DNA of 64,000 nucleotides from Herminiimonas arsenicoxydans (GTDB lineage: Bacteria > Pseudomonadota > Gammaproteobacteria > Burkholderiales > Burkholderiaceae_D): the NCBI GenBank assembly GCA_000026125.1, contig CU207211.1:2170001-2234000 (forward strand). Direction: 5' to 3'. The notes beneath the pieces are model-generated. The model saw nothing but the letters and a program-made list of their open reading frames with translations. It did no database searches and was not told the DNA's origin. This document shows, in pieces, positions 10,435-23,571 of this stretch (within the stretch, counting starts at the first letter, position 1; every line of letters begins with the position of its first letter). Made by a program: the position numbers and the translations under genes.

Positions 10435-11058
10435 TTACAGACCAAATGGTGCAGCATCGCCGCGTCCCTGCCGCTGCAGCACAGGCTCGGGGCCGGTCAG
10501 ATCGATGACTGTCGTCGGTATGAAACTGCAGGCGCCGCCATCGATGACCAGATCAACAACTTTGCTCAGGCGATCACGCACGTCATCGGGATCGGTCAGC
10601 GGCTCATCTTCACCCGGCAGAATCAGGGTAGTGCCGAGCAAAGGCTGCGCCAGTTCTTCCAGCACTGCATGCACAATACGATTTTCCGGTACGCGCAAAC
10701 CTATCGTCTTGCGCGATGGATGGCTCAGACGACGCGGCACTTCCTTCGTCGCTTCCAGAATAAAGGTGTAGGCGCCCGGCGTTGCGGCTTTCAGCAGGCG
10801 GTATTGCTGATTATCGATCTTCGCATACTGGGCAATCTCGCTCAAGTCGCGACACAACAAAGTCAGATGATGCTTGTCGTCGACATTGCGTATACGTCGC
10901 AAACGCGCCACTGCATCCTTGTCGTCAAGTTGACAGACCAGCGCATAACAGGAGTCCGTCGGCAATGCGACTATGCCGCCGCCTTTGATGACCTCCACGG
11001 CCTGACTGATCAGGCGCGCCTGCGGATTTTCCGGGTGTATCTGAAAAAATTGGCTCAT
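10435..11058 (-). CDS. Sua5/YciO/YrdC family protein (YciO-like)
   Basis: 207 residues with the YrdC-like nucleotide-binding fold: ALPTDSCYAL, KHHLTLLCRDLSE and GLRVPENRIV. TsaC/Sua5 enzymes make threonylcarbamoyl-AMP for tRNA t6A modification; this one looks closer to the YciO branch, whose role is less clear. In many genomes it neighbours the PHP gene (here at 12143) and the site-2 protease, as seen here. Confidence 0.85.
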   Translation of the reverse strand: MSQFFQIHPENPQARLISQAVEVIKGGGIVALPTDSCYALVCQLDDKDAVARLRRIRNVDDKHHLTLLCRDLSEIAQYAKIDNQQYRLLKAATPGAYTFILEATKEVPRRLSHPSRKTIGLRVPENRIVHAVLEELAQPLLGTTLILPGEDEPLTDPDDVRDRLSKVVDLVIDGGACSFIPTTVIDLTGPEPVLQRQGRGDAAPFGL

Positions 11059-11126
11059 AAAAATAAGAATGGCGGCAACCGTCAGATCACCGCCGTATGC
11101 CTTTTCTGATTAAGGGCGAAGCCGCT

Positions 11127-12008
11127 TTATTGCATGCTGCGCAGTGCGGCTATCCGCTGCTCGATAGGCGGATGGCTGGAGAACAAGGCGGCAAAACCGG
11201 GTTTGTCATTGATGCCCATAGACGCCATGCCTTCCGGCAGACTGTTGGGTGCTATACCACCCAGACGCGCCAGCGCCTTCATCATCGGTTGCGGGCTGCC
11301 GAGCAATGTGGCCGCACCGGCATCCGCACGGAACTCGCGGTGACGCGAGAACCAGGCAACGATCACTGACGCCGCAATGCCGAACACGACCTGACAGACC
11401 AGCACCGTAATTGTATAGCCGATACCCTGACCGCCGTTATTGTTGCTGTCGCGCGAAGAAAGCGCACGATCCACAAAGTAACCGACCACACGCGCCAGGA
11501 ATACGACGAAGGTATTCACCACACCTTGTACCAGCGTCATTGTCACCATGTCACCGTTGGCGACGTGGGCTACTTCATGCGCCAGCACTGCCTCCACTTC
11601 TTCCTTCGTCATGCTTTGCAACAAACCGGTCGACACTGCAACCAGAGCAGAATTCTTGAAGGCGCCAGTGGCGAAAGCGTTCGGCTCGCCATCATAGACC
11701 GCGACTTCCGGCATCGCGATACCGGCGCGTTCCGACAGCTTGCGCACTGAATCAATCAGCCACAACTCGGTGCTCGACGAGGGTGCCGTAATAACGCGCG
11801 CACCGGTCGACCATTTCGCCATCGGCTTGCTGATCAGCAGCGAGATGATGGCGCCGGTAAAACCGACTACCAGCGAGAACACCAGCAGCATGGGCAGATT
11901 CAGGCCGGCTTGTGAAATAAAGCGATCCACGCCTAGCAACGACAACACAATAGACATCACCGCAATGACGGCAATGTTCGTTGCAACGAAGAGGAAAATC
12001 CGTTTCAT
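11127..12008 (-). CDS. htpX: membrane protease HtpX
   Basis: 293 residues. Two N-terminal membrane segments, then the M48 zinc motif HEVAH in [13 protein letters not shown], and two further hydrophobic segments; third ligand Glu in [10 protein letters not shown]. HtpX degrades misfolded inner-membrane proteins and is usually induced by envelope stress together with FtsH. It is a single gene here, with about 120 bp to the next start on either side. Confidence 0.95.
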   Translation of the reverse strand: MKRIFLFVATNIAVIAVMSIVLSLLGVDRFISQAGLNLPMLLVFSLVVGFTGAIISLLISKPMAKWSTGARVITAPSSSTELWLIDSVRKLSERAGIAMPEVAVYDGEPNAFATGAFKNSALVAVSTGLLQSMTKEEVEAVLAHEVAHVANGDMVTMTLVQGVVNTFVVFLARVVGYFVDRALSSRDSNNNGGQGIGYTITVLVCQVVFGIAASVIVAWFSRHREFRADAGAATLLGSPQPMMKALARLGGIAPNSLPEGMASMGINDKPGFAALFSSHPPIEQRIAALRSMQ

Positions 12009-12142
12009 TCAATAGTCTCCAGAGGAATTAATCGCGAGTGATAAATAAGGCCATAGGCGCAAATTTCAAGAGAGCAAGAATAATGCAAGATTAGTATCTG
12101 CGCCTGCCTTTTGACTGCCAGAACAGGCCAAGCTGCTGAAAA

Positions 12143-12973
12143 TCACCAGTCGTGCCAGACAGGTGTCACGCCGTGCGGCAATGGTGGCAACTTGCCGAGA
12201 TCAATGCGCGACTCGCCAGGTCCGTGAAAATCGGAACCGCGGGACGCCAAAAAACTGTAATTCTTTGCTACTTTTGCGTAATAGTCGTATTGATCGGCCG
12301 TATGGCTGCCGGTAGTCACTTCAATGCCGGCACCGCCGAGATCCTTGAACTCCTGGAACAGGGCATCGAAGGCAAGATCGCTGAACTTGTAGCGCCCCGG
12401 ATGCGCAATCACTGCAATACCGCCGGCGCCGCGTATCCATTCCACCGCATTCTGCAAGGTCGCCCAGCGATGCGGGACAAAGCCGGGCTTGCCTTCGCCC
12501 AGATAGTCGGCAAAGACGTCGTGCAAATCCTTGCTCAGGCCCAATTCAATGATATAGCGGGCGAAATGCGTACGGGAAATCAGGTCGGGATTACCGACAA
12601 ACTTGAGCGCACCTTCAAATGCATCTGGAATACCTGCCGCTGCCAGCTGCGCGGAAATTTCGCGTGCACGCTGTTCACGACCGCCACGCGTGGCCGCAAG
12701 GCCCTGCACCAGCGCGGCATTCTTTTCATCAATCTGCAAACCGACAATGTGTACGGTTTGCGCGGCCCAGGTAATGGAAATTTCCACGCCAGACACAAAA
12801 GGCAGATCCAGCGCTGTCGCAGCAACACGCGCTTCTGCAATGCCACTCACTTCATCATGATCCGTCATCGCCCATACATCCACGCCATGTGCCTTCGCGC
12901 GCGCAGCCAAATCCGCCGGCGTCAACGTCCCGTCGGAAAAATTGGAGTGAGAATGAAGATCAGCGTTGAGCAT
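12143..12973 (-). CDS. PHP-domain phosphoesterase (RNase AM / YciV type)
   Basis: 276 residues with PHP metal-binding motifs: NADLHSHSNFSDG at the very start, MTDHDEV, IAHPGRY and SDFHGPG near the end. Homologues (E. coli YciV, C. violaceum Cv1693) remove 5' nucleotides from RNA or hydrolyse 3',5'-nucleoside bisphosphates. I choose the ATG before LNADLHSHS; an in-frame TTG five codons upstream is less likely. Stands alone between htpX and the hydrolase. Confidence 0.88.
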   Translation of the reverse strand: MLNADLHSHSNFSDGTLTPADLAARAKAHGVDVWAMTDHDEVSGIAEARVAATALDLPFVSGVEISITWAAQTVHIVGLQIDEKNAALVQGLAATRGGREQRAREISAQLAAAGIPDAFEGALKFVGNPDLISRTHFARYIIELGLSKDLHDVFADYLGEGKPGFVPHRWATLQNAVEWIRGAGGIAVIAHPGRYKFSDLAFDALFQEFKDLGGAGIEVTTGSHTADQYDYYAKVAKNYSFLASRGSDFHGPGESRIDLGKLPPLPHGVTPVWHDW

Positions 12974-13070
12974 GTTTGTTTTATTCAAATTTTCTCAAAA
13001 AAATAAATATAGTGCGATTGTACGCGTATAGAAGTGATTTGCTGCAATGCAAAATGAATGCCGGCGCGAC

Positions 13071-13943
13071 TTAATCGAGAAATTTCTCGATGGCCTCTGC
13101 GACGATTTCCGGTTGATCATGCTGCACCATGTGTCCCGCATCCTGTACTGTCAAAATGGTGGCATTACGCAAATAAGCAATACGTCGCGCGATCTCTGCG
13201 CGTGCGCTTTCCCCTGATCCCATTCTTCGCAATAGTTCGCTATCACTGGCCTCGATCCACAATGTCGGAGCCGTAATCGCTTGCCAGCAAGCCATCACCT
13301 CGTCGACGCGATACAAATTCGGATTCGGCAGCTTGTGCCACGGATCGGCCAATATGTCCCAACTGCCGCCCTCGTTTTGCGCCGCCCAGTGGCTTGCCAG
13401 AAATGCCGCCCGCTCATCGCTTAGGCGCGGATTGTTTTTTTGCAGGCGCGCAGCGACTCCGTTCACCGTTGCATAACTGTGCAGCCTGGGGGTGCCCTGC
13501 ACCTGGTCCAGCCAACTTGCATAACGCACAGGCGCCTCGTCTGGCTGCGTCACCGACATGCCGAATCCTTCCAGCATGACGAGTTTTTTTATCCGGCTTG
13601 CACGCACGCCGGCGTATATGCCGGCCACATTCGCACCCAGGCTATGGCCCAGCAAATTGACCGCCTGTTCAGGCGCGTAATGCCGCAGGATGGCATCGAG
13701 ATCAGCCAGATAATCAGGAAACCAGTAAGGCGCTGCAGTACGCGCGCTCAAACCGAAGCCGCGCCAATCCGGTGCAATCACATGCCAGTCGCGCTGCAAT
13801 GCATCCACCAGGAACTGGAAGGAAGCCGACACATCCATCCAGCCATGCAGCATGAACAGCATGGGTGCGCGCTGATCGCCCCAATGCCGGATGTGATAGT
13901 GCATGCCACGGAGTGAGATAAACTCAGAATGCGAAGACTTCAT
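13071..13943 (-). CDS. alpha/beta hydrolase
   Basis: 290 residues with the classic alpha/beta-hydrolase pattern: oxyanion MLHGWMDVSASF, PDWRGFGLS, nucleophile elbow LGHSLGAN (Ser), and catalytic His in VQDAGHMVQHDQP near the C-terminus. Substrate unknown; it resembles esterase or haloalkane-dehalogenase-like family members. Start taken at the ATG giving MKSSHSEF, since the upstream extension uses a TTG. The 260 bp before the next gene (13944-14203) show no gene. Confidence 0.85.
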   Translation of the reverse strand: MKSSHSEFISLRGMHYHIRHWGDQRAPMLFMLHGWMDVSASFQFLVDALQRDWHVIAPDWRGFGLSARTAAPYWFPDYLADLDAILRHYAPEQAVNLLGHSLGANVAGIYAGVRASRIKKLVMLEGFGMSVTQPDEAPVRYASWLDQVQGTPRLHSYATVNGVAARLQKNNPRLSDERAAFLASHWAAQNEGGSWDILADPWHKLPNPNLYRVDEVMACWQAITAPTLWIEASDSELLRRMGSGESARAEIARRIAYLRNATILTVQDAGHMVQHDQPEIVAEAIEKFLD

Positions 13944-14203
13944 GCGCAAGGCGGTAGGAAACGGTAAAGGTAGCGGTAGTAACGGGCATGCACGCGCGGC
14001 AAAACATCATGCATGACGAGCAGGCATTTTACCCGCCCTGGAAAAGTTTGACTGATCGGCTTTGCATTCTGCAAGAGCTATATACGCAGCAACAAAATAC
14101 CCCCTACAAATTTCATTGAATACCGACTTATCTTTCAATCCAGCGGTAAACAGCAAAGCGCGCCCATGATCGTCGACCATAGACGCGCCCGGGGAGACGA
14201 ATA

Positions 14204-14515
14204 TTACTTGCTGCCGTCTTTGGCCGCATCCTGCATTTTCACGCCGGCTTCTTCGACTTTCTTGCCCGCGGCATCCGTCACATTGGCCGCGCTCTGGCTA
14301 ATTTCAGCCTTGGCCTTCTCGGCTTCCTGAGCTACCTTGGCAGCTGCCTCGTCCATTTTTTGTTTTGCATCAGCAGCAGCCTGATCAACTTTCTGACCCG
14401 CAGTTTCTGCCGCCCCCTTATCGGTAGCGACTTCTTCTTTTTTCTGGCAGGCGGCCAGACCTGCGATCAACAAACTCGCTGCGAGTATGGAGGTAAGAGT
14501 TTTGCTTGCATTCAT
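14204..14515 (-). CDS. small helical lipoprotein
   Basis: 103 residues: signal peptide with lipobox LAAC, then a KKEE patch and a long Ala/Lys/Glu/Gln-rich region that should form one continuous amphipathic helix (AAADAKQKMDEAAAKVAQ and so on). It is similar in style to Lpp-like and LEA-like envelope proteins and is probably anchored in the outer membrane. Function unknown. It has a good AAAGGGA ribosome site. Confidence 0.78.
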   Translation of the reverse strand: MNASKTLTSILAASLLIAGLAACQKKEEVATDKGAAETAGQKVDQAAADAKQKMDEAAAKVAQEAEKAKAEISQSAANVTDAAGKKVEEAGVKMQDAAKDGSK

Positions 14516-14698
14516 GATTTTCCCTTTTTAATGAAGTTATACGAAAAAAATGCCTTAAGCCAACCATTCCAGGCCGGCCCGGTTTGCATTCTTCACGCAT
14601 GCGATTGCATCAACAGCAATCTTGCCATATGACTATCAGCGTTCCATCAAGTTTCATCCATGCAGTAACAAGGTGTAACAATAAGCAAAAAGAAACTC

Positions 14699-15538
14699 TT
14701 ACAGCCGGTCGTGCAGCAAGATGCCCAATTCAAGCTCACTAAAACCTGCCGCCCGTCTTGCCTGCATATTGAAGGGGCCGCGCAATACCGGCGCCTTGTA
14801 TTGCAATGACAGTTCAGCATAGGTCAGGATGGGATCAAGCCCGTGTAGATGGCACAGCATGTTGTACCAGCGGTTCCCGATCGCCACATGGCCGATTTCA
14901 TCGCGCAGAATAATATCCAGAATTTCCGCCGCCGCCTGATCTCCGGCCTGCGCCAGCTTGGCGCGCGTCAATGGCGTGGCATCGAGGCCGCGCGCTTCCA
15001 ATGTGCGCGGCACCAGCGCCATGCGCGCCAGAATATCGTCTCTGGTTTTCTCGGCCATCTCCCACATGCTGTTATGCGCAGGAAAATCGCCGTACTGATA
15101 ACCCAGCGTTTGCAAATGCGCAGACAGCAAGGAAAAATGCAGCGCTTCCTCGGCCGCAACCTGCAGCCAGTCTGCATAGTAAGCAGCCGGCATCCCGGCA
15201 AAACGCCACACTGCATCCAGCGCCAGATTGATGGCATTGAATTCGATATGCGTCAGCGCATGAATCATCGCCGCCCGCCCCTCCACCGTGCGCATCGATC
15301 TATGCTTGACGAACTTGGGAGAAATCAGTTCCGGCACGGCAGGACGACCAGGTATTGCTTGCTGCGCGAGCAAGACGCCAAGCGTATCAAGCCGCAGCGT
15401 TTGCGCCCGCCAGGCATCAGCCATGGCGATGACGCCATCAGCCTTGCAAGCAGGATCACTTGCGCCGGCCCAATGCAGGGCCAGCAGGCGCAACTCCGGG
15501 ATATCGGTAACTTGGGGATGGGAAATGGGGTTATTCAT
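14699..15538 (-). CDS. DUF455 ferritin-like protein
   Basis: 279 residues of the DUF455 family, a four-helix ferritin-like fold. Diiron-type ligands are visible: HIEFNAINLALD, the AAEEALHF segment, and RDEIGHVAIGNRW. Related to MiaE-type diiron proteins, but no substrate is established. It is divergent from the carbonic anhydrase gene at 15684. Confidence 0.85.
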   Translation of the reverse strand: MNNPISHPQVTDIPELRLLALHWAGASDPACKADGVIAMADAWRAQTLRLDTLGVLLAQQAIPGRPAVPELISPKFVKHRSMRTVEGRAAMIHALTHIEFNAINLALDAVWRFAGMPAAYYADWLQVAAEEALHFSLLSAHLQTLGYQYGDFPAHNSMWEMAEKTRDDILARMALVPRTLEARGLDATPLTRAKLAQAGDQAAAEILDIILRDEIGHVAIGNRWYNMLCHLHGLDPILTYAELSLQYKAPVLRGPFNMQARRAAGFSELELGILLHDRL

Positions 15539-15683
15539 GTGGGTAACGTAAAATAATGCCTTTGCAGGCAGAAGTGAGGCAGATACCAGCGAAGCGAGTC
15601 TTCCAATTCAGGTATTCGTCCCCATTTGGCTCAATTGCACCCGGTCAGGGAATCGACCGGCAACCATTTATTCTACTGAACTC

Positions 15684-16208
15684 ATGGCTATCTACCAATT
15701 AGGCGAACACGCTCCCGATATTGATGCTTCCGCCTACATTACCGATTCGGCAACGATCATCGGGCGCGTCACCATCAAGGCCAATTCCAGCGTCTGGTTT
15801 CAGGTTACCGTGCGCGGCGACAATGAAGACATCACGATCGGTGAAAACTGCAATCTGCAGGAAGGCGCAGTATTGCATGCCGACCCCGGTTTTCCGCTGA
15901 CACTGGGCGACAATGTCAGCGTCGGCCATCAGGCGATGGTGCACGGCTGCACGGTAGGTGCCGGTTCACTGATCGGCATACAGGCGATCATCCTGAATGG
16001 CGCGAAGATCGGCAGGAATTGCCTGGTCGGTGCCGGGGCGCTGGTCACCGAAGGCAAGGAATTCCCGGATAACTCGCTGATCATAGGCGCTCCCGCCAAG
16101 GCGATACGGACATTGAACGAGAACGACGTCGCCAATCTGCAGCGCATTGCCGATAGCTACGTGGCGCGCAGTCGCGACTTTAAAAATACACTGAAGAAAA
16201 TAGGATAA
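15684..16208 (+). CDS. gamma-class carbonic anhydrase family protein
   Basis: 174 residues of left-handed beta-helix hexapeptide repeats. Candidate zinc-binding histidines lie in LHADPGF, VGHQAMVHGC in the usual gamma-CA spacing. Members may hydrate CO2 or act as uncharacterised acyltransferase-like scaffolds. hslO follows after 2 bp, so the two are an operon. Confidence 0.88.
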   Translation: MAIYQLGEHAPDIDASAYITDSATIIGRVTIKANSSVWFQVTVRGDNEDITIGENCNLQEGAVLHADPGFPLTLGDNVSVGHQAMVHGCTVGAGSLIGIQAIILNGAKIGRNCLVGAGALVTEGKEFPDNSLIIGAPAKAIRTLNENDVANLQRIADSYVARSRDFKNTLKKIG

Positions 16209-16210
16209 GC

Positions 16211-17137
16211 ATGACAGATACTTTGCATAAATTCATGTTCGAGGATGCGACCGTGCGCGGCGAACTGGTTGATGTTTCGGACACATGGAAGCATGTACTG
16301 GCACGACGCGATTATCCCGCTGCAGTAAAAACCGTACTCGGTGAAATGCTGTCGGCGGCAGCACTGCTGTCGGCCAATCTGAAATTCAACGGCGCCATCA
16401 TCATGCAGATTTATGGCGATGGCCCATTGCGCTTGCTGGTAGTCGAATGTGATTCGGAGCTGAATCTGCGCGCCACTGCCAAGCTGGCAGACGATGCCAT
16501 CATCAGCGACGACGCCACGCTGTCGGATCTGGTGAATGTGAAAGGCCAAGGCCGCTTTGTCATCACGCTCGATCCCAAGGATAAATTACCCGGTCAGCAA
16601 GCGTACCAGGGCATCGTTCCGCTGGATGGCGACAGCGTTGCCACGGTGATCGAAAACTACATGCTGCGTTCGGAGCAGCTCGATACCAGGCTTTGGCTGG
16701 CTGCCGACGACCAAGCTGCGCGCGGCCTCCTGCTACAAAAACTGCCGCACGAAGGTGGTATCGCACCAACCGGCGAAAACGATCTGGCAACCTGGGATCG
16801 TTCGGTGATGCTGGCATCCACCCTGCGTCAGGATGAATTGGTTACAACCGATGTCGAAACCCTGATGCGTCGCCTGTTCTGGGAGGAAACCATCCGTGTA
16901 TTCGAGCCGCAGCATCCGCATTTCCTGTGCAGCTGCACGCGCGAAAAAGTCGGCAATATGCTGAAAATGCTCGGCCAGGCAGAAGTTGATTCGGCACTGG
17001 AAGATTTGGGCAAACTCGCCGTCGATTGCGATTTTTGCGGCCAGCATTATGAGTTCGATCCGGTAGATTGCGCACACTTGTTTGCGACCGAAGCACCGGT
17101 GGAAACCCTGATTGCCGCCAGTCCGGCCAAGCATTAA
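16211..17137 (+). CDS. hslO: Hsp33 redox-regulated chaperone
   Basis: 308 residues. N-terminal substrate-binding domain, then the C-terminal zinc switch with CSC (in FLCSCTREKV) and CDFC (in VDCDFCGQHY). Oxidation releases zinc and activates holdase activity in the cytosol. Immediately downstream of the gamma-carbonic anhydrase gene, and ends before a shared terminator facing ftsB. Confidence 0.95.
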   Translation: MTDTLHKFMFEDATVRGELVDVSDTWKHVLARRDYPAAVKTVLGEMLSAAALLSANLKFNGAIIMQIYGDGPLRLLVVECDSELNLRATAKLADDAIISDDATLSDLVNVKGQGRFVITLDPKDKLPGQQAYQGIVPLDGDSVATVIENYMLRSEQLDTRLWLAADDQAARGLLLQKLPHEGGIAPTGENDLATWDRSVMLASTLRQDELVTTDVETLMRRLFWEETIRVFEPQHPHFLCSCTREKVGNMLKMLGQAEVDSALEDLGKLAVDCDFCGQHYEFDPVDCAHLFATEAPVETLIAASPAKH

Positions 17138-17199
17138 GCACTGCTTGTCTTGACCAGAGATTCGCCTATCGGTTGAACCTTGACGACAAAGAAAGCTTA

Positions 17200-17233
17200 A
17201 AAAAAACGCTGAGCAAATTTGCTCAGCGTTTTT
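17200..17233. terminator. bidirectional terminator between hslO and ftsB
   Basis: ACGCTGAGC-AAATTT-GCTCAGCGT inverted repeat flanked by A-run and T-run. It overlaps the last codons of ftsB, whose TGA lies in the stem. Works for hslO (+) and ftsB (-). Confidence 0.88.
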
Positions 17234-17555
17234 CTTTTGGTTCAATCTTCGGTGGTGGAATGGAAACGAATGAGGATTTCTTGTTCGGGTCGAGGACCTG
17301 AACGAAAATCTCGTTTTCCTTGATCATGCCGAGTTCGTAACGGGCGCGTTCTTCGACTGCGCCGGTACCTTCCTTCAAATCCTGCACTTCCGAATTAAGC
17401 TTCGCATTGCGCGCTCTTAATTCATCGTTCTTCTTTTGTGCAGCGATCACTTGCTGATCCAGATCCCATACGCGCAGCCAGCCGCCCTTCCCCAGCCACA
17501 GCGGGAACTGAATCAGCAATACCAGCGCTGCAAGACAGAGGATGATGAGGCGCAT
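17223..17555 (-). CDS. ftsB: cell division protein FtsB
   Basis: 110 residues: one N-terminal membrane segment ([19 protein letters not shown]) followed by a coiled coil ([20 protein letters not shown]) and a short periplasmic tail, the FtsB/DivIC layout. It joins FtsL and FtsQ in the divisome. It follows eno on the same strand, the conserved pyrG-eno-ftsB order. I start at ATG (MRLIILC), not the TTG six codons upstream. Confidence 0.93.
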   Translation of the reverse strand: MRLIILCLAALVLLIQFPLWLGKGGWLRVWDLDQQVIAAQKKNDELRARNAKLNSEVQDLKEGTGAVEERARYELGMIKENEIFVQVLDPNKKSSFVSIPPPKIEPKEKR

Positions 17556-17611
17556 CGGACATTTACGTGGCAAATCCGGTCATGCAGCAAGGCCGCATGA
17601 CCGAGATTGAT

Positions 17612-18895
<1,284 letters not shown>

Positions 18896-18999
18896 CTATT
18901 TCTCCCTAATCAGCAAATTTCTTGATAACGATTTTGACTCGACTGCAGTGGCTCGCAAGGCCGTCGTCATACGCATGACGCGGCCGAAGCGCTTGTCAG

Positions 19000-20691
<1,692 letters not shown>

Positions 20692-20821
20692 TCAAATTAT
20701 ACCCCAAACCCCTACCTTTCTCCGACGATTCCGGAGGAATTTAACAGGCATTTTTGCAAATCACGCCGAATGCGCATGCCTACTCACTTTGCCGGGTGCC
20801 AAACGCGTCTTGTACTTATTA

Positions 20822-22496
20822 TCACCGCCCGTACCAGTAACGGGCATGCTCCCGGCGATATTCAATGACCTCTATCGCCGAACCGAAACGCAGGGAAATC
20901 GCGCCCGCCTCGTCGCTACGCAAACGCCCGATGCCCAATTCGCCGTAGCGCTCAAAGACTTCCTGCTTGGGATGGCGATACCGATTGCGATAGCCGACCT
21001 GAAACAATGCAAGTTGCGGCTGCACCGCCTGCAGGAATGGCAGCGTCGATGATGTGCCGCTACCATGATGCGGCGCCAGCAGCACATCCGCCGCCAGTTC
21101 AGCGCCTTTGCCAGCAACCAGCTCGGCTTCCTGCACTGCTTCGATATCGCCGGGCAGCAGGATGGCCAGTCCGTTAAGCGTTACTTTCAAGGTGCAACTG
21201 CGGGCATTCGGCTTCCATTTCTCGCTGTCGTAGCTGGCTGCCGTCGGGTGCAGCAATGCAAAATCGACCCCCTCCCAATGCCAGGATTGCCCGGCAATAC
21301 AGCGCTCATGCAGCGGTGCAGCACGCACGATCGGATGCTCCAGCGGCAGCGAAGATGAGACGCGTCCGACCCTGATTTCCCTCATGATAGACAATGCGCC
21401 GCCGGCATGATCCGTATCACTGTGCGTAATCATGATGCCGTCCAGCGTATTGATACCGCGTGCGCGCAGATAAGGCAGGATCACGCGATTGCCGCCATCC
21501 GACTCCGGCGAATACGTTGGGCCGGTGTCATACAGGAAACGATGTTTTTCGGTTTCTATCAGCAACGCCATGCCCTGCCCGACGTCAAATGCCGTCACCC
21601 ACATTTCTCCCGCACGCGGATGCGCAGGCGCATTCAGCACCAGCGGCAGCCAGGCGAAAAGACCGAGGTAACGTGCCGGCCAGCCGCGCGGCGCCAGCAT
21701 CCAGATCGTGCCGATCAGCGCCAGTGCAAACATCCACGCGTCCGGAATCGGCACCGTCCACACTGCCAGCGAAAATCCGCTCAGCCAGTTCAACACCTGC
21801 GCCAATTCGGCCACGAGAAAATGAGCAAAGCCCAGGCACCAAAACGACAGCGGAGCAGGCAACACACTGCCGAGCAGCGCCAGCGGCGTTACCAGAAAAC
21901 TGAACAGCGGAATCGCCACCGCATTGGCCAGCGGACTTACCAGCGATGCCTGGCCGAACAGGAGAACCGTCAGCGGCACCAAACCCAGCGTCACCGCATA
22001 CTGCGTCAAGGTGGCGCTCTGCAACGCGGCTCGCCAACGCAGTTTTCCCGCATCTCCGTTTGCAGCAGCGCGCCCGACGCTGACATACAGAATGACCGCC
22101 ACCGCTGCGAAGGAGAGCCAGAAGCCCGGGCCCAGCACCGCCCACGGGTCGAACAAAACGACCAGCCCCAAAGCCAGGCACAGCACATGAGAAACGCTGG
22201 TGATGCGTCCCCACCACAAGGCCAGCGCCACCACCGTGAGCATGAGCAGCGTGCGTTGCGCCGGCACACCCGATCCCGCCAGCAAAACATAGACAGTTGC
22301 CGCCAGCATGCCTGCCAGTGCAGCTGCTTTTTGTGCCGGCAGCATCAGCGGCAAACGCGCCGTCGTAAAAAACGAACGCCGCCACAACGCAAAAATCAGC
22401 CCGGAAAACAAGGCGGCCACCATGGTGATATGCAATCCCGAGATTGAAATCAGGTGCGAGATTCCGGTGCGATTGAACACGGTCCAATCCGCCTGG
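20822..22496 (-). pseudogene. comEC: comEC, C-terminal fragment cut off by the transposon
   Basis: The 3' part of a ComEC/Rec2 DNA-uptake channel. It opens at the transposon junction with QADWTVFNRTGISHL and holds the competence-domain core GISHLISISGLHI, about eight membrane segments, and the C-terminal metallo-beta-lactamase domain (ITHSDTDHAGG, APHHGSGTSS). The N-terminal part is at 53737-54477 on the far side of the insert. Joining the two flanks gives a continuous ComEC reading ...GDQRAISQ-ADWTVF.... Without an upstream start it is unlikely to make a working channel, so natural transformation should be blocked. Confidence 0.95.
22493..22496. repeat. left copy of the target-site duplication (CTGG)
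   Basis: CTGG precedes the left transposon end and recurs at 53737-53740 after the right end. Removing the insert plus one copy restores the comEC frame. Tn7-type elements normally give 5 bp; here 4 bp match exactly, and a fifth would need one mismatch. Confidence 0.75.
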
Positions 22497-22808
22497 TGGT
22501 CTATGACATTAAAGTCCTGGTCTGTGCCAATAAGTTCTGTTCTGGCGCTTTTGTGACAATAAGTTCTGCTCCAGACCAGCCTCCTGAGTGCAAAACCGTG
22601 ACATTAAAGTTCTGCTCCGCCATGCAGTACAGGCGTTGTTGCAGATTAGAACTTTTCTTGCTGGGACCGCCCGAACAGGTCGTTCGCAGATGGGCATCCA
22701 CCGAAAAACATAAAATTCATTCGTTTTGCACAAAAGATAGGCAAAAACGCGAAGTTATGACAATAAGTTCTGTTCCAGATTTCGGAGTGACATTAAAGTT
22801 CTGACCTA
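22497..22808 (+). repeat. left-end TnsB-binding repeat array (six copies)
   Basis: Six direct copies of a motif close to TGACATTAAAGTTCTG, starting at 22504, 22525, 22554, 22599, 22758 and 22788. Spacings are 21, 29, 45, 159 and 30 bp. All point inward. They are the likely binding sites for the TnsB-type transposase. No gene lies between 22497 and 22875. Confidence 0.85.
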
Positions 22809-22875
22809 GCCCTCACCTGAGAAGAAGCTCACCACACAAAGCCAATCCGCTGCGACGAGACAAAGGCTGCCGCAC

Positions 22876-23565
22876 CTATGCGGCTTGCGCAACCTCTGTT
22901 TGGCTTTCATCCTTCGTAACCAGCCACTTTTCTTCTGCCACATCAAAACAGTCGACACCGTCACAATCACGAGTTATTAGTTGCAATTCCAAGTCTCCTT
23001 GTGTAGGAGAATTCGTCCAGTAATGGCCCTTGAGTTGTGTACCTTTGTTGAGCAACTTGAGCTCACCAGAACCCGTAGTTAGCTTGTTTTCGCCTTTGTA
23101 CTGCCGACGAAGTTCGAAAATATAGCAAACCTTAGTGGTATCAGTTTTGCTGTTCTGAAGTAATGCCTCTACTGTTGACTCACCCTCTTGGCCTCTTGTA
23201 AATGACTCAATTGATAAAGTGAGGTAAGTCTGTTTAATGACGAAGGCTATTTCAATTGGAGGTTTGGATTGACCATCCGCTCCGATGTAATTTGTGTGGA
23301 GTTGGCCTCGCCAGAGTCCGTGGATGATCGGCCTTCCCAGCCATTTGGCGAGCAAGGGAGATTGCCATTTACGTCGCGCAAAGAACCCAAAGGCTATAGC
23401 AGTTAATGTTACGGAGGATGTCGCTGCTTGCCATAGCGCGGTGATTGTCGGACTATCAAGGGATACCCGGACAATAAAAATAACGGCGGCCACACAAAGC
23501 GTGGTTATACCAAATGCTTTTAGCAGCCGTTCGAACTCTGAATATGTAAGACTTAATAAGTTCAT
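22876..23565 (-). CDS. S-2TM-beta effector, Cap15-like membrane protein
   Basis: 229 residues. Two membrane segments (about 16-33 and 45-64) lead to a soluble beta-rich domain beginning at the conserved-looking IIHGLWRGQLHTNY and continuing as alternating strands. This is the layout of SMODS-associated 2TM-beta effectors; the CBASS member Cap15 binds a cyclic nucleotide through its barrel, multimerises and breaks the inner membrane. It lies 6 bp downstream of the DAC-like gene, so the two are co-translated. No CD-NTase is in this operon. Identity rests on layout, not on a profile search. Confidence 0.68.
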   Translation of the reverse strand: MNLLSLTYSEFERLLKAFGITTLCVAAVIFIVRVSLDSPTITALWQAATSSVTLTAIAFGFFARRKWQSPLLAKWLGRPIIHGLWRGQLHTNYIGADGQSKPPIEIAFVIKQTYLTLSIESFTRGQEGESTVEALLQNSKTDTTKVCYIFELRRQYKGENKLTTGSGELKLLNKGTQLKGHYWTNSPTQGDLELQLITRDCDGVDCFDVAEEKWLVTKDESQTEVAQAA

Positions 23566-23571
23566 TTCAAA

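Noticed and set aside
21407..22447. 346-codon open frame on the + strand
   Set aside because: It is antisense to comEC, very rich in Arg, Gln and His, with no family likeness: a shadow of high-GC coding DNA.
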